Assembly: GCA_002368715.1 (NCBI GenBank) | Contig: DFEO01000008.1 | Location: forward strand, 1-8,882 | Direction of reading: 5' to 3' | Length of the DNA stretch: 8,882 nucleotides | Source of the DNA: Ruminococcus sp. UBA3800 | GTDB taxonomy: Bacteria > Bacillota > Clostridia > Oscillospirales > Ruminococcaceae | Shown: in pieces, positions 1-6,949 of the stretch | Numbering within the stretch: the stretch's first letter is position 1 | How the letters are laid out: each line of letters begins with the position of its first letter | The notes under the pieces: generated by a model | What the model was told of the DNA's origin: nothing | Seen by the model: the letters and a program-made list of their open reading frames with translations, nothing else | Databases searched by the model: none | Position numbers and translations under genes: made by a program

Positions 1-7
1 GGAGCGT

Positions 8-48
8 GCAGGCTACTCAATAGCCGCTGCCCTCCCCGGAGGGGAGGG
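8..48. repeat. Two adjacent hairpins at left edge; possible terminator or dispersed palindrome
   Basis: Two hairpins lie back to back. The first pairs GGCTA (11-15) with TAGCC (21-25) around a CTCAA loop, and GCA (8-10) can extend it by pairing with TGC (28-30). The second is a perfect 8-bp GC stem, CCCTCCCC (30-37) with GGGGAGGG (41-48), around a GGA loop. A T-rich stretch follows at about 57-75, but it does not start directly after the stem, so a rho-independent terminator for a gene left of the window is possible rather than clear. From memory, similar C-rich/G-rich palindromes recur between genes in gut Firmicutes. The stems are seen directly; the repeat identity is a guess. Confidence 0.4.
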
Positions 49-134
49 GGTAGGCTTAGTTTTAGCTTTTCATTTTGTGACACTGCGTGAACATTTCAAA
101 AGAGCGGTTTTTGTGTGTTTAAGAACTATGTTGT

Positions 135-211
135 ACACCCTGCCAAGGTGTCCAGGGCGGGTCCAGCGCCGCCCCGGTGCGCTGGTGGGGTGTTGGGGCA
201 AAGCCCCGACA
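135..211. repeat. GC-rich cluster of three hairpins, probable intergenic repeat
   Basis: Three stem-loops sit in a GC-rich island inside otherwise AT-rich DNA. ACACC (135-139) pairs with GGTGT (147-151). CCAGCGC (163-169) pairs with GCGCTGG (179-185). TGTTGGGGC (191-199) pairs with GCCCCGACA (203-211) around an AAA loop, with one G-T wobble. Read on the minus strand, the pattern GGGGCTTTGCCCC, then ACCCCACCAG, stem, CTGGACCCGCC resembles intergenic repeats I recall from Clostridia genomes. Open frames crossing it have no plausible ribosome binding site or recognisable product, so it is not called as coding. It ends about 35 bp before the promoter of the regulator gene. A structured RNA is an alternative reading. 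Confidence 0.45.
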
Positions 212-244
212 AACCCATCGACGCTCGACAGAGACAGCAGGATA

Positions 245-273
245 TTGAAAAATGCAGTGTGTTATGCTATAAT
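245..273 (+). promoter_or_regulatory. Sigma-A promoter of the LysR-type regulator gene
   Basis: A -35 box TTGAAA (245-250) lies 17 bp from a perfect -10 box TATAAT (268-273). TGC directly before the -10 box makes it an extended -10. Transcription should start near 280, giving a leader of about 25 nt. The ribosome binding site GAGGAGGA (291-298) then lies 7 nt before the ATG at 306. No T-N11-A dyad comparable to the one before metE is visible here, so autoregulation is not supported by the sequence. Confidence 0.8.
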
Positions 274-305
274 GTATCTGCACAACTTTTGAGGAGGACA
301 CGGGA

Positions 306-1214
306 ATGACGCTCAATCAGCTGAAATATATTATTGCTATCGCAGAAACAGGCTCTGTTACTGCTGCGGCACAAAGGCTTTTTATTGCTCAGCCAAGCCT
401 TTCAAAGGCAGTGGCCGAGCTTGAAAAGGAAATGGGTATAACCATTTTCGCCCGCACCAACAGGGGCGTTTATCTCACCGAGGACGGCACCCGCTTTCTT
501 GCCTATGCAAGGCAGATAACCGAGCAGGCCGAGCTGCTGGAAACAGAATACAAATCGGCGCCTGCCCCAAGAAGAGTGTTCTCGGTCTCTTCCCAGCATT
601 ATGCCTTTGTGGTAAATGCCTTTGTAGAGCTGGTGCGGGAATATGGCAGGAACAAATATGAATTCACCCTGAGAGAGCTGAAGACTGCCGAGATAATCGA
701 GGATGTCCGCACTCACCGAAGCGACATCGGCATCCTCTACCTCAGCCGCTTCAACCGTGAGGTCATTATGCACATCCTCCAGAGCGAGGACATCCGCTAT
801 GAAAAACTGTTCACAGCCTCGCCTCATGTGTTTGTCAGCAGGAGCAACCCTCTTGTGGGCAAAAAGTCGGTAACGCTTGACGACCTGAAAACCTACCCAA
901 GACTCACCTATGACCAGGGTGTCAAGAATTCCTTCTATTTTGCCGAGGAGCTCCACATAACCGAATATGCTCCGAAAAGCATCATCGTTTCCGACAGAGC
1001 CACCCTGTTCAATCTGCTCATCGGTCTCAACGGCTACACCATTTCATCCGGTGTCCTCAGCGAGGACCTCAACGGAAGCAACATAGTGTCAATACCGCTC
1101 GAAAGCGACGAACAGATGGACATTGGCTATATCATCAACACCGACCGCCCGGCTTCCCCTATGACAGAGCGCTATCTTGAACACCTGAGAGCCTACATCA
1201 ACAGCTGCGCCTGA
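306..1214 (+). CDS. metR: LysR-family transcriptional regulator of the MtaR/CpsY/MetR (streptococcal) group
   Basis: This is a 302-residue DNA-binding regulator of typical LysR length. The N-terminal winged helix-turn-helix spans about residues 3-60, with the recognition stretch AAAQRLFIAQPSLSKAV near 20-36. The effector-binding domain follows from about residue 90. The phrases FSVSSQHYAFVVNAFV (about 92-107), YDQGVKNSFYFAEE and VSDRATLFNLLIGLNGYT match what I remember of streptococcal MtaR/CpsY/MetR, which control methionine synthesis and uptake. This is not the enterobacterial MetR subgroup, so the symbol is used loosely. The ATG is chosen because GAGGAGGA lies 7 nt upstream and a strong promoter precedes it. 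The next gene is metE, and a Met-box-like dyad starts one base after this stop codon. Activation of metE-metF in response to a homocysteine-related precursor is inferred. No terminator separates this gene from metE, so read-through is possible. Confidence 0.88.
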   Translation: MTLNQLKYIIAIAETGSVTAAAQRLFIAQPSLSKAVAELEKEMGITIFARTNRGVYLTEDGTRFLAYARQITEQAELLETEYKSAPAPRRVFSVSSQHYAFVVNAFVELVREYGRNKYEFTLRELKTAEIIEDVRTHRSDIGILYLSRFNREVIMHILQSEDIRYEKLFTASPHVFVSRSNPLVGKKSVTLDDLKTYPRLTYDQGVKNSFYFAEELHITEYAPKSIIVSDRATLFNLLIGLNGYTISSGVLSEDLNGSNIVSIPLESDEQMDIGYIINTDRPASPMTERYLEHLRAYINSCA

Positions 1215-1231
1215 TATAGCTTTTAGCTATG
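1215..1231. promoter_or_regulatory. Met-box-like LysR-type operator upstream of metE
   Basis: TATAGCTTTTAGCTATG contains a perfect inverted repeat, ATAGCT (1216-1221) and AGCTAT (1225-1230), around TTT. It satisfies the LysR-family T-N11-A rule (T1217 to A1229). From memory, the predicted streptococcal MtaR/MetR Met-box is TATAGTT-tna-AACTATA; this site differs by one symmetric base change, the spacer and the last base. Its centre (1223) is about 66 bp upstream of the predicted metE transcription start, the usual place for the LysR recognition site. It begins one base after the regulator stop codon. The hairpin is too short and lacks a T-tract, so it is not a terminator. Confidence 0.75.
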
Positions 1232-1253
1232 GTGATATATGAAAAATAAATAT

Positions 1254-1282
1254 TTTACATTCCAGAGCCCGTATGCTATAAT
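1254..1282 (+). promoter_or_regulatory. Sigma-A promoter of metE-metF
   Basis: A -35 box TTTACA (1254-1259) is 17 bp from a perfect -10 box TATAAT (1277-1282), with an extended TGC before it. Transcription should start near 1289, leaving a leader of about 41 nt before the metE ATG at 1330. That is too short for a SAM or cobalamin riboswitch. A short AT-rich dyad, AAAATA (1243-1248) and TATTTT (1251-1256), overlaps the -35 box, where a LysR activator often makes its second contact. That role is inferred. Confidence 0.82.
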
Positions 1283-1303
1283 GTTCCCATTAAAGCATAT
1301 GGG
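1268..1303. promoter_or_regulatory. Imperfect 9-bp dyad bracketing the metE -10 box and transcription start
   Basis: CCCGTATGC (1268-1276) and GCATATGGG (1295-1303) form an inverted repeat matching at 8 of 9 positions, with 18 bp between the arms. The left arm touches the -10 box and the right arm falls in the predicted early transcript. The position would suit a repressor operator. In RNA only the right arm is transcribed, where CCCAT (1286-1290) and ATGGG (1299-1303) could form a weak 5-bp hairpin. No regulator is known for it, and it could be chance. Confidence 0.35.
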
Positions 1304-1329
1304 TTTTGTATGATATGGAGGAATGCAGA

Positions 1330-3603
1330 ATGAAAACATCAATAACAGGCTATCCCCGCATAGGCGGTCTGAGAGAGTTGAAATTTGCAAGCGAGAAGTA
1401 TTTCAGGGGCGAGATAGCGGTGGCCGAGCTTGAAGCAGAAGCTAAAAAGATCCGCCTTTATAACCTCTCGCTTCAGAAAAACAGCGGTCTTGATTTTATC
1501 CCCTCGAACGATTTCTCTTTTTATGACGGGGTGCTGGACACTGCCTTTCTTCTGGGGGCTGTGCCGAAAAGGTATACAGAGCTGGGGCTTTGCGTGCTCG
1601 ACACCTATTTTGCGGCAGCAAGAGGCTATCAGGGCGAAAAGGGCGATGTCAAGGCTCTTGCTATGAAAAAGTGGTTCAACACGAACTACCACTATATCGT
1701 GCCTGAAATAGACGACGAAACGGAGATAAAGCTTTCGGGCACAAAGCCCTTTGACCTTTTCGGTGAGGCACTCGGGGAAGGGGTAAAGACCAAGCCCGTT
1801 ATCGTGGGAGCCTACACGTTTCTGAAGCTGGCAAGATACCGTGGAAAAAAATCTGCGGCGGACTTTGCTGAACAAACGGCAGCCGCATATTCCGAACTTC
1901 TCGGAAAGCTGGGCGAGCTGGGCGCCGAATGGGTCCAGTTTGACGAGCCTTCACTGGTCATGGATATGAGCGCTGAGGATACCGCTCTGTTTTGCACGCT
2001 CTATAAAAAGATACTGTCTGCCAAGGGCAGTGTCAGGGTGCTGGCACAGACCTATTTCGGTGACGTGAGAGATGTTTATAAGGAGCTTTCAGAGCTTGGC
2101 TTCGACGGTATAGGGCTTGACTTTATCGAGGGCAAAAAAACGCTCGGGCTCGTTAAGGCTAATGGCTTCCCTAAAGGCAAGACCCTGTTTGCGGGTGTTG
2201 TGAACGGCAAGAACATCTGGCGCTGCAACTATGAGAAGGCTGTCGGGATACTTGATGAGCTGAAAGCATATGCCGACGATATCGTGATAAACACATCCTG
2301 CTCGCTGCTCCATGTCCCGGTAACGCTCAAAAACGAGAGCAAGCTTTCGCAGAATGTCCTGAAGCACTTTGCATTTGCAGAGCAAAAGCTCGATGAGCTT
2401 GGCGAGCTTAAAAAGATAACCGCTTCGGAAGCACCCTGCAAGACCGCAGAGTTTGAGGCCAACAAAGCTCTCCACAGCGAAGAGCGATCGGGCAGGAACG
2501 ATGAGATAAGAGCAAAAGTGTCCGCTCTCACCGACAGCGACTTTACAAGGCTGCCTGCCTTTGCGGAGCGTGAAAAGATACAGAAGGAGCGCTTTGCTCT
2601 TCCGCTTTTCCCAACGACCACTATCGGCTCCTTCCCTCAGACAGCTGATGTAAAATCTGCAAGAAAAGCTCTGAGAACAGGCGGCCTTTCAGCGGAGGAC
2701 TATGAGAGCTTCATAAAGCGGAAGATAGCGGATTGTGTTGCTCTTCAGGAGGAGATAGGCCTTGATGTGCTTGTCCACGGAGAATATGAGCGAAACGATA
2801 TGGTGGAATATTTCGGTGAGTGCCTTGACGGGTTCATTTTCACCGAAAAAGCCTGGGTGCAGTCCTACGGCACAAGATGTGTAAAGCCTCCTGTCATCTG
2901 GGGAGATATCAGCCGTGCAAAGCCTATGACCGTAAAATGGTTGGTATATGCTCAGAGCCTGACCGACAAGCCTATGAAGGGTATGCTCACAGGCCCTGTC
3001 ACCATTCTCAACTGGTCCTTCCCGAGAGAGGATATAACACTGAAAGAAAGCACCCTGCAGATAGCTCTTGCTATCCGTGAGGAGGTGCTCGACCTTGAAG
3101 CAGGCGGAATAAAGATCATCCAGGTGGATGAGGCTGCTCTGCGTGAGAAGCTGCCGCTTCGGCGTGCCGACCGCAGAGAGGATTATCTCGACTGGGCTAT
3201 ACCTGCGTTCCGCTTCGTTCACAGCGGCGTAAGAGCCGAGACCCAGATACACACGCATATGTGTTACAGCGAATTTGCAGATATAATCAAGGACATCGAC
3301 GATATGGATGCGGACGTGATAACCTTTGAGGCATCACGCTCCGACCTGACGATCCTCGACGTTCTAAAGGAAAACAACTTCCGCACCGAGGTCGGCCCCG
3401 GAGTGTATGACATACACTCTCCGAGGGTCCCCTCGAAGGCTGAGATAAAGACCGCAATATCAAGGATGAGGGAGCGTATACCTGCCGAAAAGCTCTGGGT
3501 GAACCCGGACTGCGGATTGAAGACCAGAGCAGAAAAGGAGACCGTTCCAAGCCTTAAAAACCTTGTGGCTGCGGCAAAAGAGGCAAGAAATGAAGACATC
3601 TGA
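1330..3603 (+). CDS. metE: Cobalamin-independent methionine synthase (5-methyltetrahydropteroyltriglutamate-homocysteine methyltransferase)
   Basis: MetE transfers a methyl group from 5-methyltetrahydrofolate polyglutamate to homocysteine, forming methionine in the cytoplasm without vitamin B12. The 757 residues match the family's usual length of about 750-765. The N-terminal half opens with [13 protein letters not shown] (6-18). The catalytic half starts near [10 protein letters not shown] (428-437). Zinc ligands are H643, C645, E667 and C728, in HMCYS, TFEAS and NPDCG, equivalent to E. coli H641, C643, E665 and C726. Homocysteine-binding residues E485 (HGEYERND) and D600 and the catalytic H696 ([10 protein letters not shown]) are present, so the enzyme looks intact. 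The ATG at 1330 is chosen because GGAGGA (1317-1322) sits 7 nt before it; in-frame TTG 1306 and ATG 1315 lie before or at that site. It overlaps metF by 14 nt and is probably controlled by the Met-box at 1215. Confidence 0.97.
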   Translation: MKTSITGYPRIGGLRELKFASEKYFRGEIAVAELEAEAKKIRLYNLSLQKNSGLDFIPSNDFSFYDGVLDTAFLLGAVPKRYTELGLCVLDTYFAAARGYQGEKGDVKALAMKKWFNTNYHYIVPEIDDETEIKLSGTKPFDLFGEALGEGVKTKPVIVGAYTFLKLARYRGKKSAADFAEQTAAAYSELLGKLGELGAEWVQFDEPSLVMDMSAEDTALFCTLYKKILSAKGSVRVLAQTYFGDVRDVYKELSELGFDGIGLDFIEGKKTLGLVKANGFPKGKTLFAGVVNGKNIWRCNYEKAVGILDELKAYADDIVINTSCSLLHVPVTLKNESKLSQNVLKHFAFAEQKLDELGELKKITASEAPCKTAEFEANKALHSEERSGRNDEIRAKVSALTDSDFTRLPAFAEREKIQKERFALPLFPTTTIGSFPQTADVKSARKALRTGGLSAEDYESFIKRKIADCVALQEEIGLDVLVHGEYERNDMVEYFGECLDGFIFTEKAWVQSYGTRCVKPPVIWGDISRAKPMTVKWLVYAQSLTDKPMKGMLTGPVTILNWSFPREDITLKESTLQIALAIREEVLDLEAGGIKIIQVDEAALREKLPLRRADRREDYLDWAIPAFRFVHSGVRAETQIHTHMCYSEFADIIKDIDDMDADVITFEASRSDLTILDVLKENNFRTEVGPGVYDIHSPRVPSKAEIKTAISRMRERIPAEKLWVNPDCGLKTRAEKETVPSLKNLVAAAKEARNEDI

Positions 3604-4471
3604 TATTTTCAAACACAAGACCGTTTTTTCTCTGGAGATCTTTCCGCCGAAGCCAGACGCCAAAGAGAGCGTTATCTATGATACGCTGGACGGGCTTTCG
3701 GACATATGTCCCGACTTCATCAGCGTGACCTATGGCGCAGGCGGTGCGAAAAACAGCCAAAGAACGATAAAGATCGCATCGGATATAAAAAGCAGATACG
3801 GTGTGGAAAGTGTTGCTCACCTGCCCTGTATAGGACTGACAAGGGAGCAGGCAAAGAACATCCTTGACGATATGAAGGCGCAGGGAATAGAAAACGTCCT
3901 TGCGCTGAGAGGAGATATCCCAGCGGATGAAGTGCCCTGCGGAGGATTTGAGCACGCAAGCGATCTCATTACATTTATAAAAGAAAACTATGATATGAAC
4001 ATCCTGGCGGCGTGCTATCCCGAGGTGCATCCCGAAAGCAGGAGCCCGATCGACGATATCCGCTGGCTCAGGCACAAGGTAAGCTGCGGAGCAGACCACC
4101 TTATCACGCAGCTGTTTCTTGACAACCGAAGCTTTTACAGCTTCCGTGAAAAGGCTGCCATTGCAGGTATGGAGAACGTTCCCATAGAGGCAGGCATCAT
4201 GCCAGTGACAAACAAACGCCAGATAGAACGCATGGTGAAGCTTTGCGGCATCGAGCTGCCCGGGCGCTTTATCCGTGTGCTGGAAAAATTCGGGCACGAC
4301 CCGATCGCTCTGAGAGACGCAGGCATAGCCTATGCCATTGACCAGATAACCGACCTTCTGGCCGAGGGTGCCGACGGTATACACCTTTACACGATGAACG
4401 ACGCACAGGTCGCACAGCGTATCTATGAAGCGGTACACAGCCTTATCCCTGCGCACTCGCTGGTATCTTAA
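3590..4471 (+). CDS. metF: 5,10-methylenetetrahydrofolate reductase
   Basis: MetF is a cytoplasmic FAD enzyme that reduces 5,10-methylenetetrahydrofolate to 5-methyltetrahydrofolate, the methyl donor used by MetE. The 293 residues form one TIM-barrel domain of the usual bacterial length. Family landmarks are SLEIFPPK with the catalytic Glu16, [12 protein letters not shown] with Asp109, CYPEVHPES, and TQLFLDN with Gln174, which corresponds to E. coli Gln183. The C-terminal GIHLYTMN segment is also typical. The ATG at 3590 is preferred because AGAGG (3579-3583) lies 6 nt upstream; an in-frame TTG at 3563 has no such site. The start overlaps the end of metE by 14 nt, which points to one transcript with translational coupling. 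No MetV-like partner is seen, so the electron donor is probably NAD(P)H, as an inference. Confidence 0.96.
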   Translation: MKTSDIFKHKTVFSLEIFPPKPDAKESVIYDTLDGLSDICPDFISVTYGAGGAKNSQRTIKIASDIKSRYGVESVAHLPCIGLTREQAKNILDDMKAQGIENVLALRGDIPADEVPCGGFEHASDLITFIKENYDMNILAACYPEVHPESRSPIDDIRWLRHKVSCGADHLITQLFLDNRSFYSFREKAAIAGMENVPIEAGIMPVTNKRQIERMVKLCGIELPGRFIRVLEKFGHDPIALRDAGIAYAIDQITDLLAEGADGIHLYTMNDAQVAQRIYEAVHSLIPAHSLVS

Positions 4472-4486
4472 TGAAGAAAACAAGAA

Positions 4487-4520
4487 AACACCGTTCCGGG
4501 AAAAAGCCCGGAGCGGTGTT
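4487..4520. terminator. Bidirectional rho-independent terminator between metF and the glutamate synthase operon
   Basis: A 14-bp stem pairs AACACCGTTCCGGG (4487-4500) with CCCGGAGCGGTGTT (4507-4520), with one T-G wobble, around a six-base AAAAAG loop. On the minus strand the stem runs straight into TTCTTGTTTTCTTC, a good U-tract. On the plus strand the following TGGCTTTAT is weaker. It fills most of the 60-bp gap between two converging genes, so it likely ends both units, more efficiently for the minus-strand operon. Confidence 0.9.
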
Positions 4521-4531
4521 TGGCTTTATCG

Positions 4532-5251
4532 TCAGTTTGCAACGTACATCTGTCTGTATGGGTTTTTGCTGTCGGGACACACAACCGTAAAAGGCGAGTC
4601 CATTATCTGCTGCTGATCCATTTTGAAGTATTCACAGAAATGTCTTATAAAGTGCTCGATCTCCAGAAAGTCTTCAAGCGTGGCCGGACGAGTGTGTACC
4701 TGACTCGGAAAGATGATATCCCTGCAATCGGAGCGCAGAAACATTTTTCCGCCGTGCATACCCGTTGAGGGGAAGTTTCCGACGATGGGTCTGTCGCTGT
4801 CCTCAAGGCCGAGAACAATGATCGTTCCGCCTGCCTGATATTCTCCGAGAAAGCTTCCTGCCTTGCCGCCGATGATAAGAGCCGGCTGCTTCTGCTTGTA
4901 GGCCTTCATATGGATACCTGCTCTGTATCCGGCGTTTCCCTGAACATAGATATGTCCGCCTCTCATCGCATAGCCGACAGCATCACCCACGTTGCCGTGG
5001 ATAACTATCGTGCCGTCGTTCATCGTGTCGCCCACAGCGTCCTGAGCGTTTCCCATGACCTCTATCCTGGCGCCGTTCAGATAAGCTCCGAGTGCGTTCC
5101 CGGGAATGCCGCTCACTGTCACCGTCTTGTCCGAAACGCCTGCTGCCAGAAAGCGCTGGCCCAGACAGTTGGTTATGGTGCAGGGACCCCTGCTCTGACG
5201 CAGGACCTCATTGAGATCACGATGATCAAGACCTTTTGCATTTATCTCCAT
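4532..5251 (-). CDS. Glutamate synthase GXGXG (beta-helix) subunit, archaeal-type split enzyme
   Basis: This 239-residue protein corresponds to the C-terminal beta-helix domain of bacterial GltB (GXGXG family), here encoded alone. At least five glycine-rich turns can be read between residues 48 and 142: SGIPGNALGAYLNG, MGNAQDAVGDTMNDG, HGNVGDAVGYAMRGG, QGNAGYRAG and GGKAGSFLGEYQAGG. In GltB this domain is structural and packs the amidotransferase domain against the FMN domain. The tail (about 186-239) carries EIEHFIRHFCEYF and a conserved-looking Cys/Pro stretch. ATG at 5251 overlaps the upstream stop in TGATG, with GGGAGG (5261-5266) 9 nt before it. It is the last gene of the operon and is followed by the strong terminator. 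Subunits of this kind occur in archaea and many Clostridia and are sometimes called GltB3. A stand-alone role is unlikely given its partners here. Confidence 0.92.
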   Translation of the reverse strand: MEINAKGLDHRDLNEVLRQSRGPCTITNCLGQRFLAAGVSDKTVTVSGIPGNALGAYLNGARIEVMGNAQDAVGDTMNDGTIVIHGNVGDAVGYAMRGGHIYVQGNAGYRAGIHMKAYKQKQPALIIGGKAGSFLGEYQAGGTIIVLGLEDSDRPIVGNFPSTGMHGGKMFLRSDCRDIIFPSQVHTRPATLEDFLEIEHFIRHFCEYFKMDQQQIMDSPFTVVCPDSKNPYRQMYVAN

Positions 5252-6492
5252 CAGACTGCACCTCCCAGCATTTTGTGTCTTGCATCCGGCATAAACATCG
5301 CCAGCGTTGCCGACCGTTTCAGCTCCTGCGTGTCAAGCTCCCCAAGGTCGGTCTTTTCACGCACAAGCCTTGTGTATACTCCCGCTCCGGTCACATCACC
5401 GATGATGATGTAGCCCGTGAGCCTGTTGTCCTTAATGTAAAGGCGCTTGATGCCCTCCTGCGTTTTTTCGCCGGATATCTCGCCCTCGCCCTCTTCAAAA
5501 CAGCTTCCGGCGCTCACGCAGTGGAGCCCGAAAAAGCCTATGGAGTTCATCGGTATAGCATCGGTGATGCTCTTTTTGCCGCCTGCCATATTCACACCTG
5601 CGCAAAAGCCCTGCATATAAGCATTGGGCAGGATAGCCAGCACCCTGTTTGCGCCTATGGAACTGTCAAAGCCCTCGGTGCAGTCGCCTGCGGCATAGAT
5701 GTTCTCTGTTGTGGTCTTCATCTGTGTGTCAACGATGATACCTCTGTTGACTTCAGCCCCGGCATCGGATGCCAGAGAGGTGTTTGCCCTTACTCCCACC
5801 GCAAGGACCAGGATGTCGAAGTCAACTTCCTTGCCGCTCTTCATATAGGCTTTGTTCTTATCAAACTTTACTGCGGTGTCGGCCAGCATAAAGCTTATGC
5901 CGTTTTTCTCAAGGTGCTTTTGCATAACAGACGCACACTCGCTGTCGAGGATGCTAGAGAGCACTCTGTCCGCAAGGTCGCAGACTGTGACTGACGCCAC
6001 TCTTGCCTTTATCCCCTCTGCACATTTGAGTCCGATAAGGCCTGCTCCCACAATGAGCACACGGCTCTTCTTTGTCAGCACCTTTTCAAGAGCAAGGCTA
6101 TCGTCAAGAGTCATAAAGGTAAACTTCTTGCCCACCTTGTCAAGTCCCTCGAAAGGCGGAACGAACGGAGCCGAGCCTGCTGCTATGCACACCTTTTCAA
6201 AGGTCTCGGTGCTGCCGTCGGAAAGAGAGATAGTTTTCTTTTTCACATCCAGCTTTCCGGCCTTTGCAAATCTCAGCGCTGCGCCGTTTTTCTCATAAAA
6301 GTCCTCGGGACGGTAATTCATTCTTTTAAGGTCGGTCTTGCCCTCAAGGTAATAAGAGATGAGCGGCCTTGAATATACCTTGTGCTTCTCCTCGGAAATA
6401 ACGGTTATCTCGCCCGTTTTGTCGGTGCTTCTTATTCCCTCGATGCAGCCTGCTGCTGCAACACCGTTTCCGATGATGACATACTTGCTCAT
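5251..6492 (-). CDS. FAD/NAD(P)-dependent oxidoreductase associated with split glutamate synthase
   Basis: This is a 413-residue pyridine-nucleotide-disulphide-oxidoreductase-fold flavoprotein, nearest in layout to NirB/rubredoxin-reductase-type NAD(P)H reductases. The FAD Rossmann motif is G8-N-G10 to G15 near the N-terminus. The nucleotide-binding Rossmann motif is VGAGLIG (148-154). The second FAD motif is IYAAGDC (265-271). Asp172 at the end of the second NAD-domain strand favours NADH over NADPH by the usual rule; that is inferred. No redox-active CxxC pair is seen in the FAD domain, which fits a one-way electron donor rather than a disulphide reductase. ATG at 6492 overlaps the ferredoxin stop as ATGA, with GGGAG 7 nt upstream. 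Its place between the polyferredoxin and the GXGXG subunit suggests it feeds NAD(P)H electrons to the synthase, a role like GltD without being a GltD fusion. Confidence 0.88.
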   Translation of the reverse strand: MSKYVIIGNGVAAAGCIEGIRSTDKTGEITVISEEKHKVYSRPLISYYLEGKTDLKRMNYRPEDFYEKNGAALRFAKAGKLDVKKKTISLSDGSTETFEKVCIAAGSAPFVPPFEGLDKVGKKFTFMTLDDSLALEKVLTKKSRVLIVGAGLIGLKCAEGIKARVASVTVCDLADRVLSSILDSECASVMQKHLEKNGISFMLADTAVKFDKNKAYMKSGKEVDFDILVLAVGVRANTSLASDAGAEVNRGIIVDTQMKTTTENIYAAGDCTEGFDSSIGANRVLAILPNAYMQGFCAGVNMAGGKKSITDAIPMNSIGFFGLHCVSAGSCFEEGEGEISGEKTQEGIKRLYIKDNRLTGYIIIGDVTGAGVYTRLVREKTDLGELDTQELKRSATLAMFMPDARHKMLGGAV

Positions 6493-6932
6493 TTGCGCTC
6501 TCCCTGCCTTTCCTCATAAACTATCGCATTGTTCGGGCAGCCCTTTACACAGGCAGGCTCGCCGCAGCTGTTAGCAAGACAGAGCTCACATTTCTGTGCG
6601 GCTCCCTCCGGTCCCGGCCTTACGGCTCCGTAAGGACATACCAGAACACAGGTTAGACAGCCAACACATTTGCTCCTGTCGATCTTGACAGCTCCGTCCT
6701 CGATACTGATAGCGCCTGCTATACAGCTCTTTACGCAAAGAGGATCCTTGCAGTGGCGGCAGGACACGGCATAGGTTATCTCTCCCGCCTGCTCGATATG
6801 TACTCTTGGATATATCTTCTTGTTTTTGAGAGCCTTTGCCATATTGTCAAGGCCCGAATTTGCAAAAGCACAGTTATATTCGCAGAGGTGACAGCCAAGG
6901 CACCACTCTTCGTTTACATATACTCGTTTCAT
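6489..6932 (-). CDS. Four-cluster [4Fe-4S] polyferredoxin, electron-transfer subunit of glutamate synthase operon
   Basis: This 147-residue cytoplasmic iron-sulphur protein of the HycB/DmsB/CooF-like fold has 17 cysteines. Sixteen fit four [4Fe-4S] sites: C11-C14-C17-C21, C58-C61-C66-C70, C89-C92-C95-C99, and C115-C118-C128-C132. Cys123 is an extra one within the last group. Clusters in such folds usually pair in mixed fashion, so these groups mark motifs rather than exact ligands. No signal peptide or Tat motif is seen. ATG at 6932 is chosen because GGAGGG (6941-6946) lies 8 nt upstream and the upstream gene ends at 6950; the frame stays open further upstream but lies inside that gene. It likely carries electrons between the FAD oxidoreductase and the FMN subunit. 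A role with a different partner reductase cannot be excluded. Confidence 0.9.
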   Translation of the reverse strand: MKRVYVNEEWCLGCHLCEYNCAFANSGLDNMAKALKNKKIYPRVHIEQAGEITYAVSCRHCKDPLCVKSCIAGAISIEDGAVKIDRSKCVGCLTCVLVCPYGAVRPGPEGAAQKCELCLANSCGEPACVKGCPNNAIVYEERQGERK

Positions 6933-6949
6933 TTCGGTGTCCCTCCTGA

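Noticed and set aside
56..70. TTAGTTTTAGCTTTT as a possible second Met-box before the regulator gene
   Set aside because: Only the left half resembles the box; the right half does not mirror it, and it lies more than 200 bp upstream of the predicted transcription start.
77..309. Short overlapping open frames on both strands (64-71 residues) across the hairpin region
   Set aside because: They run through the GC-rich palindromes, have no convincing ribosome binding sites or recognisable domains, and overlap each other and the regulator promoter.
1306..1329. Longer MetE start at TTG 1306 or ATG 1315
   Set aside because: The GGAGGA at 1317-1322 is correctly spaced only for the ATG at 1330, and the family N-terminus begins there.
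2470..2520. [13 protein letters not shown] in MetE as an inserted palindromic peptide element
   Set aside because: It looks like known palindromic-repeat peptides, but it lines up with the normal variable linker between the two MetE barrels, with no length excess in the protein.
3554..4483. A 309-residue minus-strand open frame opposite metF
   Set aside because: It is a mirror of the metF codon pattern and lacks any family motif; metF on the other strand is unambiguous.
5236..5994. A 252-residue plus-strand open frame opposite the FAD oxidoreductase
   Set aside because: It is antisense to a gene with two clear Rossmann motifs, and its translation shows no domain or start signal.
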